Part shown: positions 54,174 to 62,002 of the stretch, one piece after another
Layout of the letters: the number at the start of each line of letters is the position of its first letter
How positions within the stretch are numbered: the first letter of the stretch is position 1
NCBI GenBank assembly: GCA_000961725.1
Contig: LADS01000057.1
Coordinates: forward strand, 1 to 64,000
Reading direction: 5' to 3'
DNA length: 64,000 bases
From: Desulfobulbaceae bacterium BRH_c16a
Lineage (GTDB): Bacteria; Desulfobacterota; Desulfobulbia; Desulfobulbales; Desulfocapsaceae
The notes under the pieces: generated by a model
Told to the model about the DNA's origin: nothing
Seen by the model: the letters and a program-made list of their open reading frames with translations, nothing else
Database searches by the model: none
Made by a program: the position numbers and the translations under genes

Positions 54174-54679
54174 GGGACCTCATCAAACAGCAGAAAGGGA
54201 GATAATGAAGCAGCGCGTTTTGCTCCAACACCTCGAATTTTCATCAAATCGTCAATATCTTCGAACGGCCCGAAGTGTTGACGGTGATACAGAAGAGAAT
54301 CGGCCAGGGCAGGCCCGATGCCTCTTATTGTCATCAGCAATTCTTTGTCGGCGCTGTTTATCGGGATGGGTTGAAAGAAAAAGGGTGAATGACCAGCGGG
54401 CATTACATCCAGTTGCATAAAATTATCATGCACCCTGTCAGACTCGACCATAAGCTGACCGGACGCTGTGGAGCGAAGATATATGGTGCTTTTCACGGCT
54501 GGTGGTTCCGAAAGCAAAGAAATCCCTTGAGACAAAAGACTCTGGGAAAAATAGAGGAAAGCAGCGACCAGCACAAGCTGCAGTCGTCCATCGCGCCTAA
54601 ATTTTTGTTTTTCTTCAGTCAAAGTTACGTTCCTGGGGTCGAGATTGCCGAAATCTATCCGCTCATGGTAAAATTGCAA
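54170..54679 (-). CDS. ComEA-like helix-hairpin-helix protein
   Basis: 169 residues. One membrane span at about 35-55 (LQLVLVAAFLYFSQSLL) after a charged cytosolic start, then a linker and a C-terminal HhH pair: INSADKELLMTIRGIGPALADSLL and FEDIDDLMKIRGVGAKRA. ComEA-type proteins bind incoming DNA in the periplasm. With ComM in the window it is a second possible competence gene, but HhH proteins of this size also have other roles. It opens the operon with miaA and recJ. Confidence 0.8.
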   Translation of the reverse strand: MQFYHERIDFGNLDPRNVTLTEEKQKFRRDGRLQLVLVAAFLYFSQSLLSQGISLLSEPPAVKSTIYLRSTASGQLMVESDRVHDNFMQLDVMPAGHSPFFFQPIPINSADKELLMTIRGIGPALADSLLYHRQHFGPFEDIDDLMKIRGVGAKRAASLSPFLLFDEVP

Positions 54680-54788
54680 TGTATTTACCTACCATCATGG
54701 CATCCGGGCGATTTTCGTTGTTTTGCTTCAGTTGAAGAGTTATATACCTTGTTTCCGGTTTTTTCCTCTTTCTGCAGCAAAAAATCAC

Positions 54789-55259
54789 ATGGACGACACA
54801 CAACCTTTCAATATTGTACTGGTAGAACCAGAGATTCCGCCCAACACCGGTTCGATCGCCAGGCTGTGCGGGGCGACAAACTCGGTGCTGCATCTCGTTC
54901 ATCCTTTAGGTTTTTCAACCGATAACAAGCACCTGATACGGGCCGGACTGGATTACTGGCAATTCGTCAAGATTCATCACTGGCAAAGTTTCGATGCGTT
55001 TTTACAGGCACAGCAAGAACTGCAACTCTTTTTCTTTACCACAAAAGTTACCAGAAAGTACACCTCGGCGCAGTTCACACCGGGAGGCTACCTTATTTTT
55101 GGCAAAGAAACTCAAGGCTTGCCGGAAGATGTTCTGCAATTGTATGCCGACAGGTGCTATACTCTACCCATGAAAAATCCCAATATAAGAAGTTTGAACC
55201 TTGCCATGACCGCGGGGATAGTCTTATATGAAGCGTTCCGGCAATGTGCAACAGAGTGA
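54789..55259 (+). CDS. trmL: tRNA (cytidine(34)-2'-O)-methyltransferase TrmL
   Basis: 156 residues from the ATG at 54789, the usual TrmL length. SPOUT-fold motifs: NIVLVEPEIPPNTGSIARLC, HLVHPLGFSTDNKHLIRAGLDYW, LIFGKETQGLPEDVL and the knot segment IRSLNLAMTAGIVLYE. Methylates the wobble ribose of tRNA-Leu isoacceptors. It is divergent from the ComEA-like gene and followed by an intrinsic terminator, then two hairpin elements. Confidence 0.93.
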   Translation: MDDTQPFNIVLVEPEIPPNTGSIARLCGATNSVLHLVHPLGFSTDNKHLIRAGLDYWQFVKIHHWQSFDAFLQAQQELQLFFFTTKVTRKYTSAQFTPGGYLIFGKETQGLPEDVLQLYADRCYTLPMKNPNIRSLNLAMTAGIVLYEAFRQCATE

Positions 55260-55287
55260 TCCCTCTGTCGACCGAAGGGGATTTTTA
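55259..55287 (+). terminator. Probable intrinsic terminator after trmL
   Basis: ATCCCT (55259-55264) pairs with AGGGGAT (55276-55282) with one bulge, directly followed by a short T run (ATTTTTAT). It overlaps the trmL stop. Confidence 0.55.
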
Positions 55288-55300
55288 TCGATATATTATA

Positions 55301-55441
55301 GTGTCTGTCCAGAAATGAGATATTTTGTTCTAAATCGAGGCGATCGATGGATTAAACTGCAGGCATATAGTTGATATTCCGAGGATTAAATTTTGAGAGC
55401 AACGAAGAGTCAGGGCAAAATAGCCATTTATGGACAGACAC
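55301..55441. mobile_element. MITE-like hairpin element E1, TA-flanked
   Basis: 141 bases with terminal inverted repeats GTGTCTGTCCA (left) and its complement at the right end, extending with few mismatches through about 30 bases (TATTTTG in both arms). TA stands at both borders (55299-55300 and 55442-55443), as expected for IS630/Tc1-type insertion. No ORF inside. Inner ordered motifs: ATCGAGGC (55334-55341), AGGCATA (55361-55367), ATATTCCGAGGAT (55374-55386), AACGAAGA (55401-55408), shared with E3 at nearly the same spacing. Confidence 0.7.
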
Positions 55442-55443
55442 TA

Positions 55444-55604
55444 GTGTCATGTCAAGCCTCAGATGTTGTAAGCTTGCGCCGCAATTTTGGTTTCCTGCGA
55501 GGCACGACTGAGAGAGCATAGCAGCGCTATGTGACCGAAGAAGTAACGAAGTCAGGAAGCCAAAAGGGCAAGCAAGATATGACAGACGAGACTTGACAGG
55601 ACAC
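55444..55604. mobile_element. MITE-like hairpin element E2, abutting E1
   Basis: 161 bases beginning directly after E1 and sharing the TA at 55442-55443, with TA again at 55605-55606. Arms GTGTCATGTCAAGCCTC and the complement of GAGACTTGACAGGACAC pair; a second inner stem uses CTTGC...TTTTGG...TTCCTG. The arms differ from E1 but the centre keeps CGAGGC (55498-55503), GCATA (55516-55520), CCGAAGAAGT (55535-55544) and AACGAAG (55545-55551). No ORF. Confidence 0.7.
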
Positions 55605-55656
55605 TAGTTAGTGGCACCACTTCCATTTCTAACACTCATTACAGGAGAAGAATTCA

Positions 55657-56745
55657 ATGGCTGACCGTGTATTCAATTTCAGTCCGGGACCGGCAACACT
55701 CCCTTACGAAGTATTGCTGAAAGCCGGGAAAGATGTTGTAAATTTTCAGGAAACAGGAATCGGGCTTATAGAAATGAGTCACCGTTCCAAGGAATTTATT
55801 GCCGTCACCGATGAGACTGAGGCCAATCTTCGCGACCTGATGAGCATTCCCGATAATTACAAGGTTCTGTTTTTACAGGGTGGAGCTTCAACTCAGTTTT
55901 TCATGATTCCCATGAACTTATTGGGAGCCGGGAAAAAAGCATCCTATCTCAACACCGGGACCTGGTCGAAAAAAGCGATCAAAGAGGCACAGCTCTTTGG
56001 TGAAGTTGAAGTTCCTTATTCCAGTGAAGAGACCGGATTCAAACGGGTTCCTCAGCCGGGAGAATACACGGTTGCCGAAAACTCGGAATACCTCTACTAC
56101 GTCTCCAACAACACCATTTACGGCACCCAGTTCCCGAAAGCTCCCGAGACGGAAAAGATGCTGGTAAGCGACATGAGCTCCGACATCCTCTCCCGCCCGG
56201 TCGATGTCTCAAAGCACGGGCTCATCTTTGCCGGCGCCCAAAAAAATCTGGGACCGGCCGGCGTGACCATCGTTATCATCCGAGAAGATCTCCTGGTACG
56301 GACTCCTGCCAACACCCCTACAATGCTCGCATACAAGACCCATGCCGACAAGGGGTCGATGTTCAACACCCCTCCTTGTTTTGCAATCTACGTGGTTGGC
56401 GAAGTATTGAAGTGGCTCAAGCAGCTCGGCGGCGTCACCGTTATTGAAAAAATGAATATCGAGAAAGCAAACCTTCTTTATAATGCAATTGACGCAAGCG
56501 ATTATTACCGAGGGCATGCCGAGAAAGAATCCCGTTCGCTGATGAATATCCCCTTCACTCTTCCCTCCAAGGAACTTGAGGCAAAATTCATCGCCGAGGC
56601 AACAGCCAGAGGGCTGAACGGCCTCAAGGGACATCGCTCGATCGGCGGATGCCGGGCTTCCATCTACAACGCGTTCCCGCAAGAAGGCGTGGTTAAGCTG
56701 GTTGAATTCATGAAGGAATTTGAGGCGAAAAATCCGATAGCCTGA
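55657..56745 (+). CDS. serC: Phosphoserine aminotransferase
   Basis: 362 residues. PLP aminotransferase of the SerC type: FSPGPATLPYEVL at the start, EMSHRSKEF, FLQGGASTQFFMIPMN, and the PLP lysine in FAGAQKNLGPAG. Converts 3-phosphohydroxypyruvate to phosphoserine. AGGAGAAG precedes the ATG. Its stop overlaps the next start by one base. The operon runs serC-radical SAM-rlmN. Confidence 0.96.
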   Translation: MADRVFNFSPGPATLPYEVLLKAGKDVVNFQETGIGLIEMSHRSKEFIAVTDETEANLRDLMSIPDNYKVLFLQGGASTQFFMIPMNLLGAGKKASYLNTGTWSKKAIKEAQLFGEVEVPYSSEETGFKRVPQPGEYTVAENSEYLYYVSNNTIYGTQFPKAPETEKMLVSDMSSDILSRPVDVSKHGLIFAGAQKNLGPAGVTIVIIREDLLVRTPANTPTMLAYKTHADKGSMFNTPPCFAIYVVGEVLKWLKQLGGVTVIEKMNIEKANLLYNAIDASDYYRGHAEKESRSLMNIPFTLPSKELEAKFIAEATARGLNGLKGHRSIGGCRASIYNAFPQEGVVKLVEFMKEFEAKNPIA

Positions 56746-57614
56746 TGCAGTATGTAGGTAATGTCATCCGACCGCCCAGTGAGGCAGATTCCATAATCCT
56801 CCAGGTGACGGTCGGATGCTCTTATAATAAGTGTACTTTTTGTGGTGCCTATAAAGATGTCCGCTTCGCTCTCAAAGATGAAGAAGCAATAAGACAGGAT
56901 CTTCTCTTTGCCCGCCGGTATTGTCGCAACGCCAACCGCCTCTTTCTTGCCGACGGGGATGTGCTTATCCTCTCCCAGAAAAGACTGATACGACTCTTTC
57001 TCCTGATCCGTGAGCATTTGCCCCGGATAAACCGAATCTCACTGTATGGCAATGCCCGGGCGATTCGGGGGAAAAGTGCTGCTCAACTGAGTGAATTGAA
57101 ATCTCTCGGCCTCAGCCGGGTATACATGGGACTTGAAAGTGGCTGTGACCTTGTCTTGGGGAGTATCGACAAGGGTGAGACAGCCAAAAGCCAATGTGCT
57201 GCTGCAGCCTCTATAAGGCAAGCCGGAATATTTCTTTCGATCACCGCCCTTCTTGGACTTGGAGGAGTGTCCTTGTCAGAACGTCATGCCGTTGAGACCG
57301 GCAAGGTGCTGGCGGCCATGGCGCCGCACCAGATCGCCGTACTCACTCTCATCCCACTTGAGAATACCCAATTGGGCAGGGATGTACTTTCCGGTAAATT
57401 TGTCCTGCCGGGACCCGATCTTATCCTTCAGGAACTTTACCTGCTTCTTTATCAACTGACAGGAATCAGGTGTCAGTTCCATGCCAACCATGCTTCGACC
57501 TATTTGCCGCTCGCCGGCAGGTTGCCGAAAGACAGGGATGAGCTTTTAAAAAGAATACAACAAGCCATGAATGGCGCTGTTGCACTTGTCCCTGAACAAA
57601 GGAGAGCCTTGTGA
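56745..57614 (+). CDS. Radical SAM protein, uncharacterised
   Basis: 289 residues. The 4Fe-4S cluster motif is VGCSYNKCTFCGAYKDV, with CX4CX2C spacing rather than CX3CX2C. Further radical SAM features are LADGDVLIL, YGNARAI and YMGLESGCDLVLGSIDKG. There is no B12-binding or additional cluster domain. The substrate is unknown. Coupled to serC by a one-base overlap, to rlmN by a 4-base overlap; probably housekeeping. Confidence 0.82.
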   Translation: MQYVGNVIRPPSEADSIILQVTVGCSYNKCTFCGAYKDVRFALKDEEAIRQDLLFARRYCRNANRLFLADGDVLILSQKRLIRLFLLIREHLPRINRISLYGNARAIRGKSAAQLSELKSLGLSRVYMGLESGCDLVLGSIDKGETAKSQCAAAASIRQAGIFLSITALLGLGGVSLSERHAVETGKVLAAMAPHQIAVLTLIPLENTQLGRDVLSGKFVLPGPDLILQELYLLLYQLTGIRCQFHANHASTYLPLAGRLPKDRDELLKRIQQAMNGAVALVPEQRRAL

Positions 57615-58684
57615 GCATCACCGCAGAAAAAGTCGATTTAAAAAATCTCACCCAGGCCGGCTTGATTGCCTTTGCGGAAAGTCTCGGCCAGCCGGCCTTT
57701 CGCGGCAAACAGATTATGGGATGGCTGTACCGTCCGGGAATTACCGAATTCTCTCAGATGACCGATCTGGCAAAGGTTTTCAGGAATATTCTGGAAGAAA
57801 AGGCCTTCGTCTCCCGCTTCACCGATCCACTCATCGAGAAATCGGATGACGGTTGTGTCAAGTTCGGCTTTCGGCTCAGTGACGGCAACATTATAGAATC
57901 GGTCCTCATTCCGGAGCCGGACAGAAACACCTTGTGCATCTCTTCCCAGGTGGGTTGCGCCATGGGATGCTCTTTCTGCCTTACCGGGACCATGGGGTTT
58001 AAAAGAAATCTGACCCCGTCGGAAATTGTCAACCAGATATGCGGCGCAAGAGACTATCTCCTCGCCCAACCCAAAGAGCTGCTTATCGGTCCGGACCGGG
58101 TCACCAATGTTGTATACATGGGAATGGGAGAGCCGCTCAACAATCTGGAAAACGTTCTCGCCTCTCTGTCGATTATCACCGAACAGAAAGGCCTTGACCT
58201 GACCAGCCGGAGAATCACGGTCTCAACCTGCGGTATAGTACCGAAGATGAGGGAACTGGGGGAGAAATCGCCTGTAAATCTGGCGATCTCCCTGCATGCC
58301 GTAAATGATGAAACACGGCGCAGGCTGATGCCGATCAATGATCGTTACAGTATAGACGAGCTGCTGGATGCCTGCCGCGACTTCCCGATGCCGAAAAGAA
58401 AAAGAATAATGTTCGAGTACATCCTGCTGAAAGGCATCAACGATTCGGATCGGGATGCCAGGGAACTCGCCCGCAAATTATCCGGCATCCCCTGTAAGAT
58501 AAATCTCCTTCCCTATAACGAATCGCCGGGACTTCCGTATGAAAGCCCCGGCATGAAAAGGCTCCTTGCTTTTCAGCAGATCCTTCTGGATGCGCACTAC
58601 ACGGTGTTTATCAGGAACAGTCGCGGTTCGGATATTTCAGCCGCATGTGGCCAGCTTGCCACTGAGAACTCCCCGCGACGCTAG
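57611..58684 (+). CDS. rlmN: 23S rRNA (adenine(2503)-C(2))-methyltransferase
   Basis: 357 residues from the GTG at 57611. N-terminal helical domain (GQPAFRGKQIMGWLY), the radical SAM motif CAMGCSFCLTG (CX3CX2C), GMGEPLNN, and SLHAVNDETRR; the resolving cysteine lies near the C-terminus (SAACGQLA). Methylates A2503 and tRNA A37. Overlaps the radical SAM gene by 4 bases. The 3' gap to the DUF445 gene is filled by the hairpin element E3. Confidence 0.96.
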   Translation: MSITAEKVDLKNLTQAGLIAFAESLGQPAFRGKQIMGWLYRPGITEFSQMTDLAKVFRNILEEKAFVSRFTDPLIEKSDDGCVKFGFRLSDGNIIESVLIPEPDRNTLCISSQVGCAMGCSFCLTGTMGFKRNLTPSEIVNQICGARDYLLAQPKELLIGPDRVTNVVYMGMGEPLNNLENVLASLSIITEQKGLDLTSRRITVSTCGIVPKMRELGEKSPVNLAISLHAVNDETRRRLMPINDRYSIDELLDACRDFPMPKRKRIMFEYILLKGINDSDRDARELARKLSGIPCKINLLPYNESPGLPYESPGMKRLLAFQQILLDAHYTVFIRNSRGSDISAACGQLATENSPRR

Positions 58685-58688
58685 AAGC

Positions 58689-58824
58689 GTTGTCCGAGAA
58701 TGCCCTTTTCCCCCATATCTTCGTTAAACTCGAAAAAATTATCCTCGGAATATTAAGTGTATGCCTCCGGCAATTTTTTTCGAGTTTGCCTCGATCTGAG
58801 AGAAAATTGCTATTCTCGGACAAC
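58689..58824. mobile_element. MITE-like hairpin element E3
   Basis: 136 bases filling the gap between the convergent rlmN and DUF445 genes. Perfect terminal arms GTTGTCCGAGAAT/ATTCTCGGACAAC, then a further stem AAACTCGAAAAAA/TTTTTTTCGAGTTT. On the minus strand it carries, in the same order as E1, ATCGAGGC (58788-58795), AGGCATA (58760-58766), ATATTCCGAGGAT (58741-58753) and AACGAAGA (58718-58725). No clear target duplication. It may also act as a bidirectional terminator. Confidence 0.7.
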
Positions 58825-60438
58825 CTAAAAACCGTATAGCAAAAAGATATTCCCGCACCCTATCAAAAAACCGAGCAGTGCCCCGAAGAGATTGATATAC
58901 TTGAACTGCTCCTCCATGATGGAGAGCAGCAGGCCTTCCAGTTTCAGAATATCGAGGGAATTCACTTTTTCAGTAACGATTTTCTTGATGTTGAGTGACT
59001 GGACAAGACCGGGAACCTCAGTCTCCAGCATACCTGAAGCCATTTTTTGCAAGGATCGGGCCAAACCTTCCCGCACTCCGGCGGGTATAAGATTCGCCAG
59101 CTTGCCCAGCCGTTTTTGCAGGAGTGAGGCGATGAGAACGTCCACCAGGGAGTCAATGGTCTCCAGGGTCGCTGGTGACTGCAGGATCCGGCTCAATTCA
59201 CCGATCAACCAAGTCCTGCTCGACTCCATCGCTTCATCGCCCAGCAAAAGTGAACCCACCTGTTGCAGATTCATATCGCCGCTCTCAAGATGATTCTCGA
59301 TGTTTGTCTTGAGCATCGAGGTCAACATCGCCGGCACTTCCTCTCCTTTCAGGAGCGACACTATCTGCCGGGTGCATTGCTCACAGAAAGCTGTGACAAC
59401 AACATCGTCTTCCGCCTTTATCCAGCCTACTATGGGTTTCTGCAGGAAATCATGGCTTCTTTCCTTGAGGATGGCGACAACGCGGGCCTGAACCGCCTCG
59501 GATTGCAGCCAGGCAATGATATCGTCATTTTTGTCGATGAGATACCTGCGGATTTTCTCTTCAACCTTATCCATGGGCAAAAACCCTCTGACCATATCGG
59601 CCATTCCACCGAGGGAATTGATAAAGTTGTCTACTCCCGCACAGGCACCCTTGACAATTTTATCTCTTACTTCGGGTTCGCTCACCAGCGCGGCAACCTT
59701 GTTCAGGAGTGCCGGGGTTTGATTGGCGATGAGTGTCCCAAGCAGATCTATGAGGGATTCGGGAAGAAGGTCGGCAAGCGACTTCTCCTGTTGCAGGGTG
59801 CCGTAAACCTTCTGATGGATGGTATCCTCCACCCACTGTTCCATGGTCTCACTGCCGAACATCTTGGCGATATTCTTTTCAATAAAACTGTAAGCAACCT
59901 CCCTTTGAGAGCCGGTAAAAATTGCTCCCGCTTCATTCTCGAGAAAAAGATCGAGTCGGTTGCCAATAACTTGTTCCACCAGAACCTTGAATTCAGCCGA
60001 CCCGATAAAGGAATGGATCCGATCCTTCATCTGATAGCTCAAGGTTTTTCTGCCGACATCAAAATAGACCTGGAATTTTGCCGGCACGGTCGAAGCGAGC
60101 GTACCCAGGTCTTTATGCAATATCCCCTCCATCCGCTCATGAATCAGGTTATAGAGATGACGCTGAAAAACTTCGTGCTGCAATCCTTTCCCTATCTCTT
60201 TGCCGGTAAGAAGATGGTCGCCGACAACCTCTCCCATATTTTTGGCTAAATCCTCTCTTTTGGCAGGAATGACACCAGGGGTCATCGGCACCCGCTTCCC
60301 TAATATTTTCCATGCATTCAGCGGCCGGAACAACATTCTGATAGCTACTCGATTGGTCAGATAGCCGATAAATGCACCGACCAGCGGGGGGGCAAGGTAT
60401 TTTGTATATGTAACTAACTCAGGTGACAGGGACAACAT
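58825..60438 (-). CDS. DUF445 membrane protein
   Basis: 537 residues. Hydrophobic segments at both ends (LAPPLVGAFIGYLTNRVAIRMLFRP at about 13-37, split here as the N-terminal span; YINLFGALLGFLIGCGNIFLL at the C-terminus) frame a long helical middle. The TNRVAIRMLF and MTPGVIPAKREDLA segments are DUF445 (YheB-like) hallmarks. Function unknown; probably inner membrane. It overlaps the HAD phosphatase gene by 20 bases. Confidence 0.85.
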   Translation of the reverse strand: MLSLSPELVTYTKYLAPPLVGAFIGYLTNRVAIRMLFRPLNAWKILGKRVPMTPGVIPAKREDLAKNMGEVVGDHLLTGKEIGKGLQHEVFQRHLYNLIHERMEGILHKDLGTLASTVPAKFQVYFDVGRKTLSYQMKDRIHSFIGSAEFKVLVEQVIGNRLDLFLENEAGAIFTGSQREVAYSFIEKNIAKMFGSETMEQWVEDTIHQKVYGTLQQEKSLADLLPESLIDLLGTLIANQTPALLNKVAALVSEPEVRDKIVKGACAGVDNFINSLGGMADMVRGFLPMDKVEEKIRRYLIDKNDDIIAWLQSEAVQARVVAILKERSHDFLQKPIVGWIKAEDDVVVTAFCEQCTRQIVSLLKGEEVPAMLTSMLKTNIENHLESGDMNLQQVGSLLLGDEAMESSRTWLIGELSRILQSPATLETIDSLVDVLIASLLQKRLGKLANLIPAGVREGLARSLQKMASGMLETEVPGLVQSLNIKKIVTEKVNSLDILKLEGLLLSIMEEQFKYINLFGALLGFLIGCGNIFLLYGF

Positions 60439-61078
60439 AACGCAAAAGCTCCATTGGACTATTAATGATTATATCGGCATGGTTTTCCTTCAGCTCCGTT
60501 ACACTCCGAAAGCCCCAGGTAACTCCGACCGTCAACATCCCGGCTGCTTTACCGGTGGCAATATCCACTCCCGAATCCCCGACAAAAACCGTCTCCCCAG
60601 GCAGGGAACCCAGTTTGCCGGCAATTTCCAACGCGACCCCCGGATCCGGTTTTTTCGCAAACCCATCTCTTTGGCCATAGACCAGAGAAAATATGTCTCC
60701 CGGGAAAAAATTTTCAACAAAAATCGACGCGAATGAATGTGGTTTATTGGTTAATACTGCAAGATTAAAGGAATTTGCTTTTAAGGCGCACACCATTTCG
60801 AAGATACCTTCGTATGGCATACACGTACTCTTCCAGTCCTTGGCATACAATTGGGCGAACAGTTCGCAACACTCGTCGATAATCGGTTTACCGGTCCCTT
60901 CGGGAGTTATTCTTTCCATCAGAACCGTCAGTCCGTCGCCGACAAAATATCGATACTCTTCTTGCCGGTGAAGGGGGAAACCATATCCGGCAAGTACCGA
61001 ATTGCATGTGCTTGAAAGCCCAAGAAGAGTATCAAGAAGAGTTCCGTCCAGATCGAATATTATTGATGTATATGCCAT
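60419..61078 (-). CDS. gph: HAD-superfamily phosphoglycolate phosphatase-like enzyme
   Basis: 219 residues. HAD motifs: IIFDLDGTLLDT (nucleophile D9 and D11), LTNKP with the motif II threonine, K in FAKKPDPG, and VFVGDSGVD. The cap domain and length are of the phosphoglycolate phosphatase (Gph) type, which removes 2-phosphoglycolate formed from oxidised DNA ends; other small phosphoesters are possible substrates. Its 3' end overlaps the DUF445 gene start by 20 bases. Confidence 0.85.
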   Translation of the reverse strand: MAYTSIIFDLDGTLLDTLLGLSSTCNSVLAGYGFPLHRQEEYRYFVGDGLTVLMERITPEGTGKPIIDECCELFAQLYAKDWKSTCMPYEGIFEMVCALKANSFNLAVLTNKPHSFASIFVENFFPGDIFSLVYGQRDGFAKKPDPGVALEIAGKLGSLPGETVFVGDSGVDIATGKAAGMLTVGVTWGFRSVTELKENHADIIINSPMELLRYVVPVT

Positions 61079-61270
61079 TATTCAGGTAATTTATTGAAAT
61101 AATAAGGTTTACATGTCATCCTGCGAATAAATCAACGCAATCGACAAAGCTTTCTTAGAGAATGCACCGAAAAAAACCAAATTCCCCTTCCCTTTTCCAA
61201 TATTTTTTATATTATCAGCACAAATTAAGAAAACTCCAGCAACTCATAATTCTTACCCCAAGGTGCGCTT

Positions 61271-61918
61271 ATGTGGTTCGTCAGGTTCTTAACCTCATCG
61301 ATCGGCAAGAAACTTATTATGGCAACCTCAGGGTTGTTGTTGTTCTTGTTTTTGTGTTCTCATGTGGCAGGAAACGCCACGATCTTTATGGGCAGCGATG
61401 TGTTCCAGAGTTACGCCGATGAACTTCACAGCCACCCACTTATAATTCTTGTTTTCAGCTCCATACTTCTCCTCGTTTTCTTGGCCCATATTTTTGTCGG
61501 TCTTTACTTGTTTTTCGAGAACAGAGAAACGAGCCACTCCAGATACGCTGTTTTTAACCGTGTTGTCAAGAATTCGTTTGCTTCGGAAACCATGCCGTAC
61601 ACCGGTTTATTTATCCTGGCATTTCTCTTTGTCCATATTTTCGGATTCACCTTCTCCCCGAAAGATGTTCCTATCTCGGTTACCGTCAAGGAACTGCTGG
61701 GTAGTTTTTTCTACGCCCTCTTCTATATCGTCTCTTTTGCTATGCTTGCCCTCCATCTCAGCCATGGTTTCTGGAGTATGCTCCAGACTTTTGGGATCAA
61801 TCACCCCAGATATAATGCTTTGATCGCCAAACTCACCATAGTTTTTCCATTATTTTTTCTATTGATTTTCGGCGGGATAGCTTTCTATTTCATGACTGGT
61901 CTCGGGGCATCCTTTTAA
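61271..61918 (+). CDS. sdhC: Succinate dehydrogenase/fumarate reductase cytochrome b subunit
   Basis: 215 residues with five hydrophobic spans and several histidines placed to bind heme (LCSHVAGN, HSHPLI, AHIFVGLY, FVHIFGF, ALHLSHGFW). This is the large single-anchor cytochrome b558 type found in Wolinella, Bacillus and deltaproteobacteria, without SdhD. It anchors SdhAB and passes electrons between the quinone pool and the flavin. The gene precedes sdhA by 84 bases. Confidence 0.94.
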   Translation: MWFVRFLTSSIGKKLIMATSGLLLFLFLCSHVAGNATIFMGSDVFQSYADELHSHPLIILVFSSILLLVFLAHIFVGLYLFFENRETSHSRYAVFNRVVKNSFASETMPYTGLFILAFLFVHIFGFTFSPKDVPISVTVKELLGSFFYALFYIVSFAMLALHLSHGFWSMLQTFGINHPRYNALIAKLTIVFPLFFLLIFGGIAFYFMTGLGASF

Positions 61919-62002
61919 CATCCGTGCAGACTGAATGACTACTCTTTGACTAACCGACTCACAGGACTATCCACAAAAAGAAACTAGGAAAGGTTTTGAA
62001 AT

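Noticed and set aside
53763..54281. 172-codon frame on the plus strand
   Set aside because: It is the shadow of miaA and the ComEA-like gene; no recognisable protein pattern.
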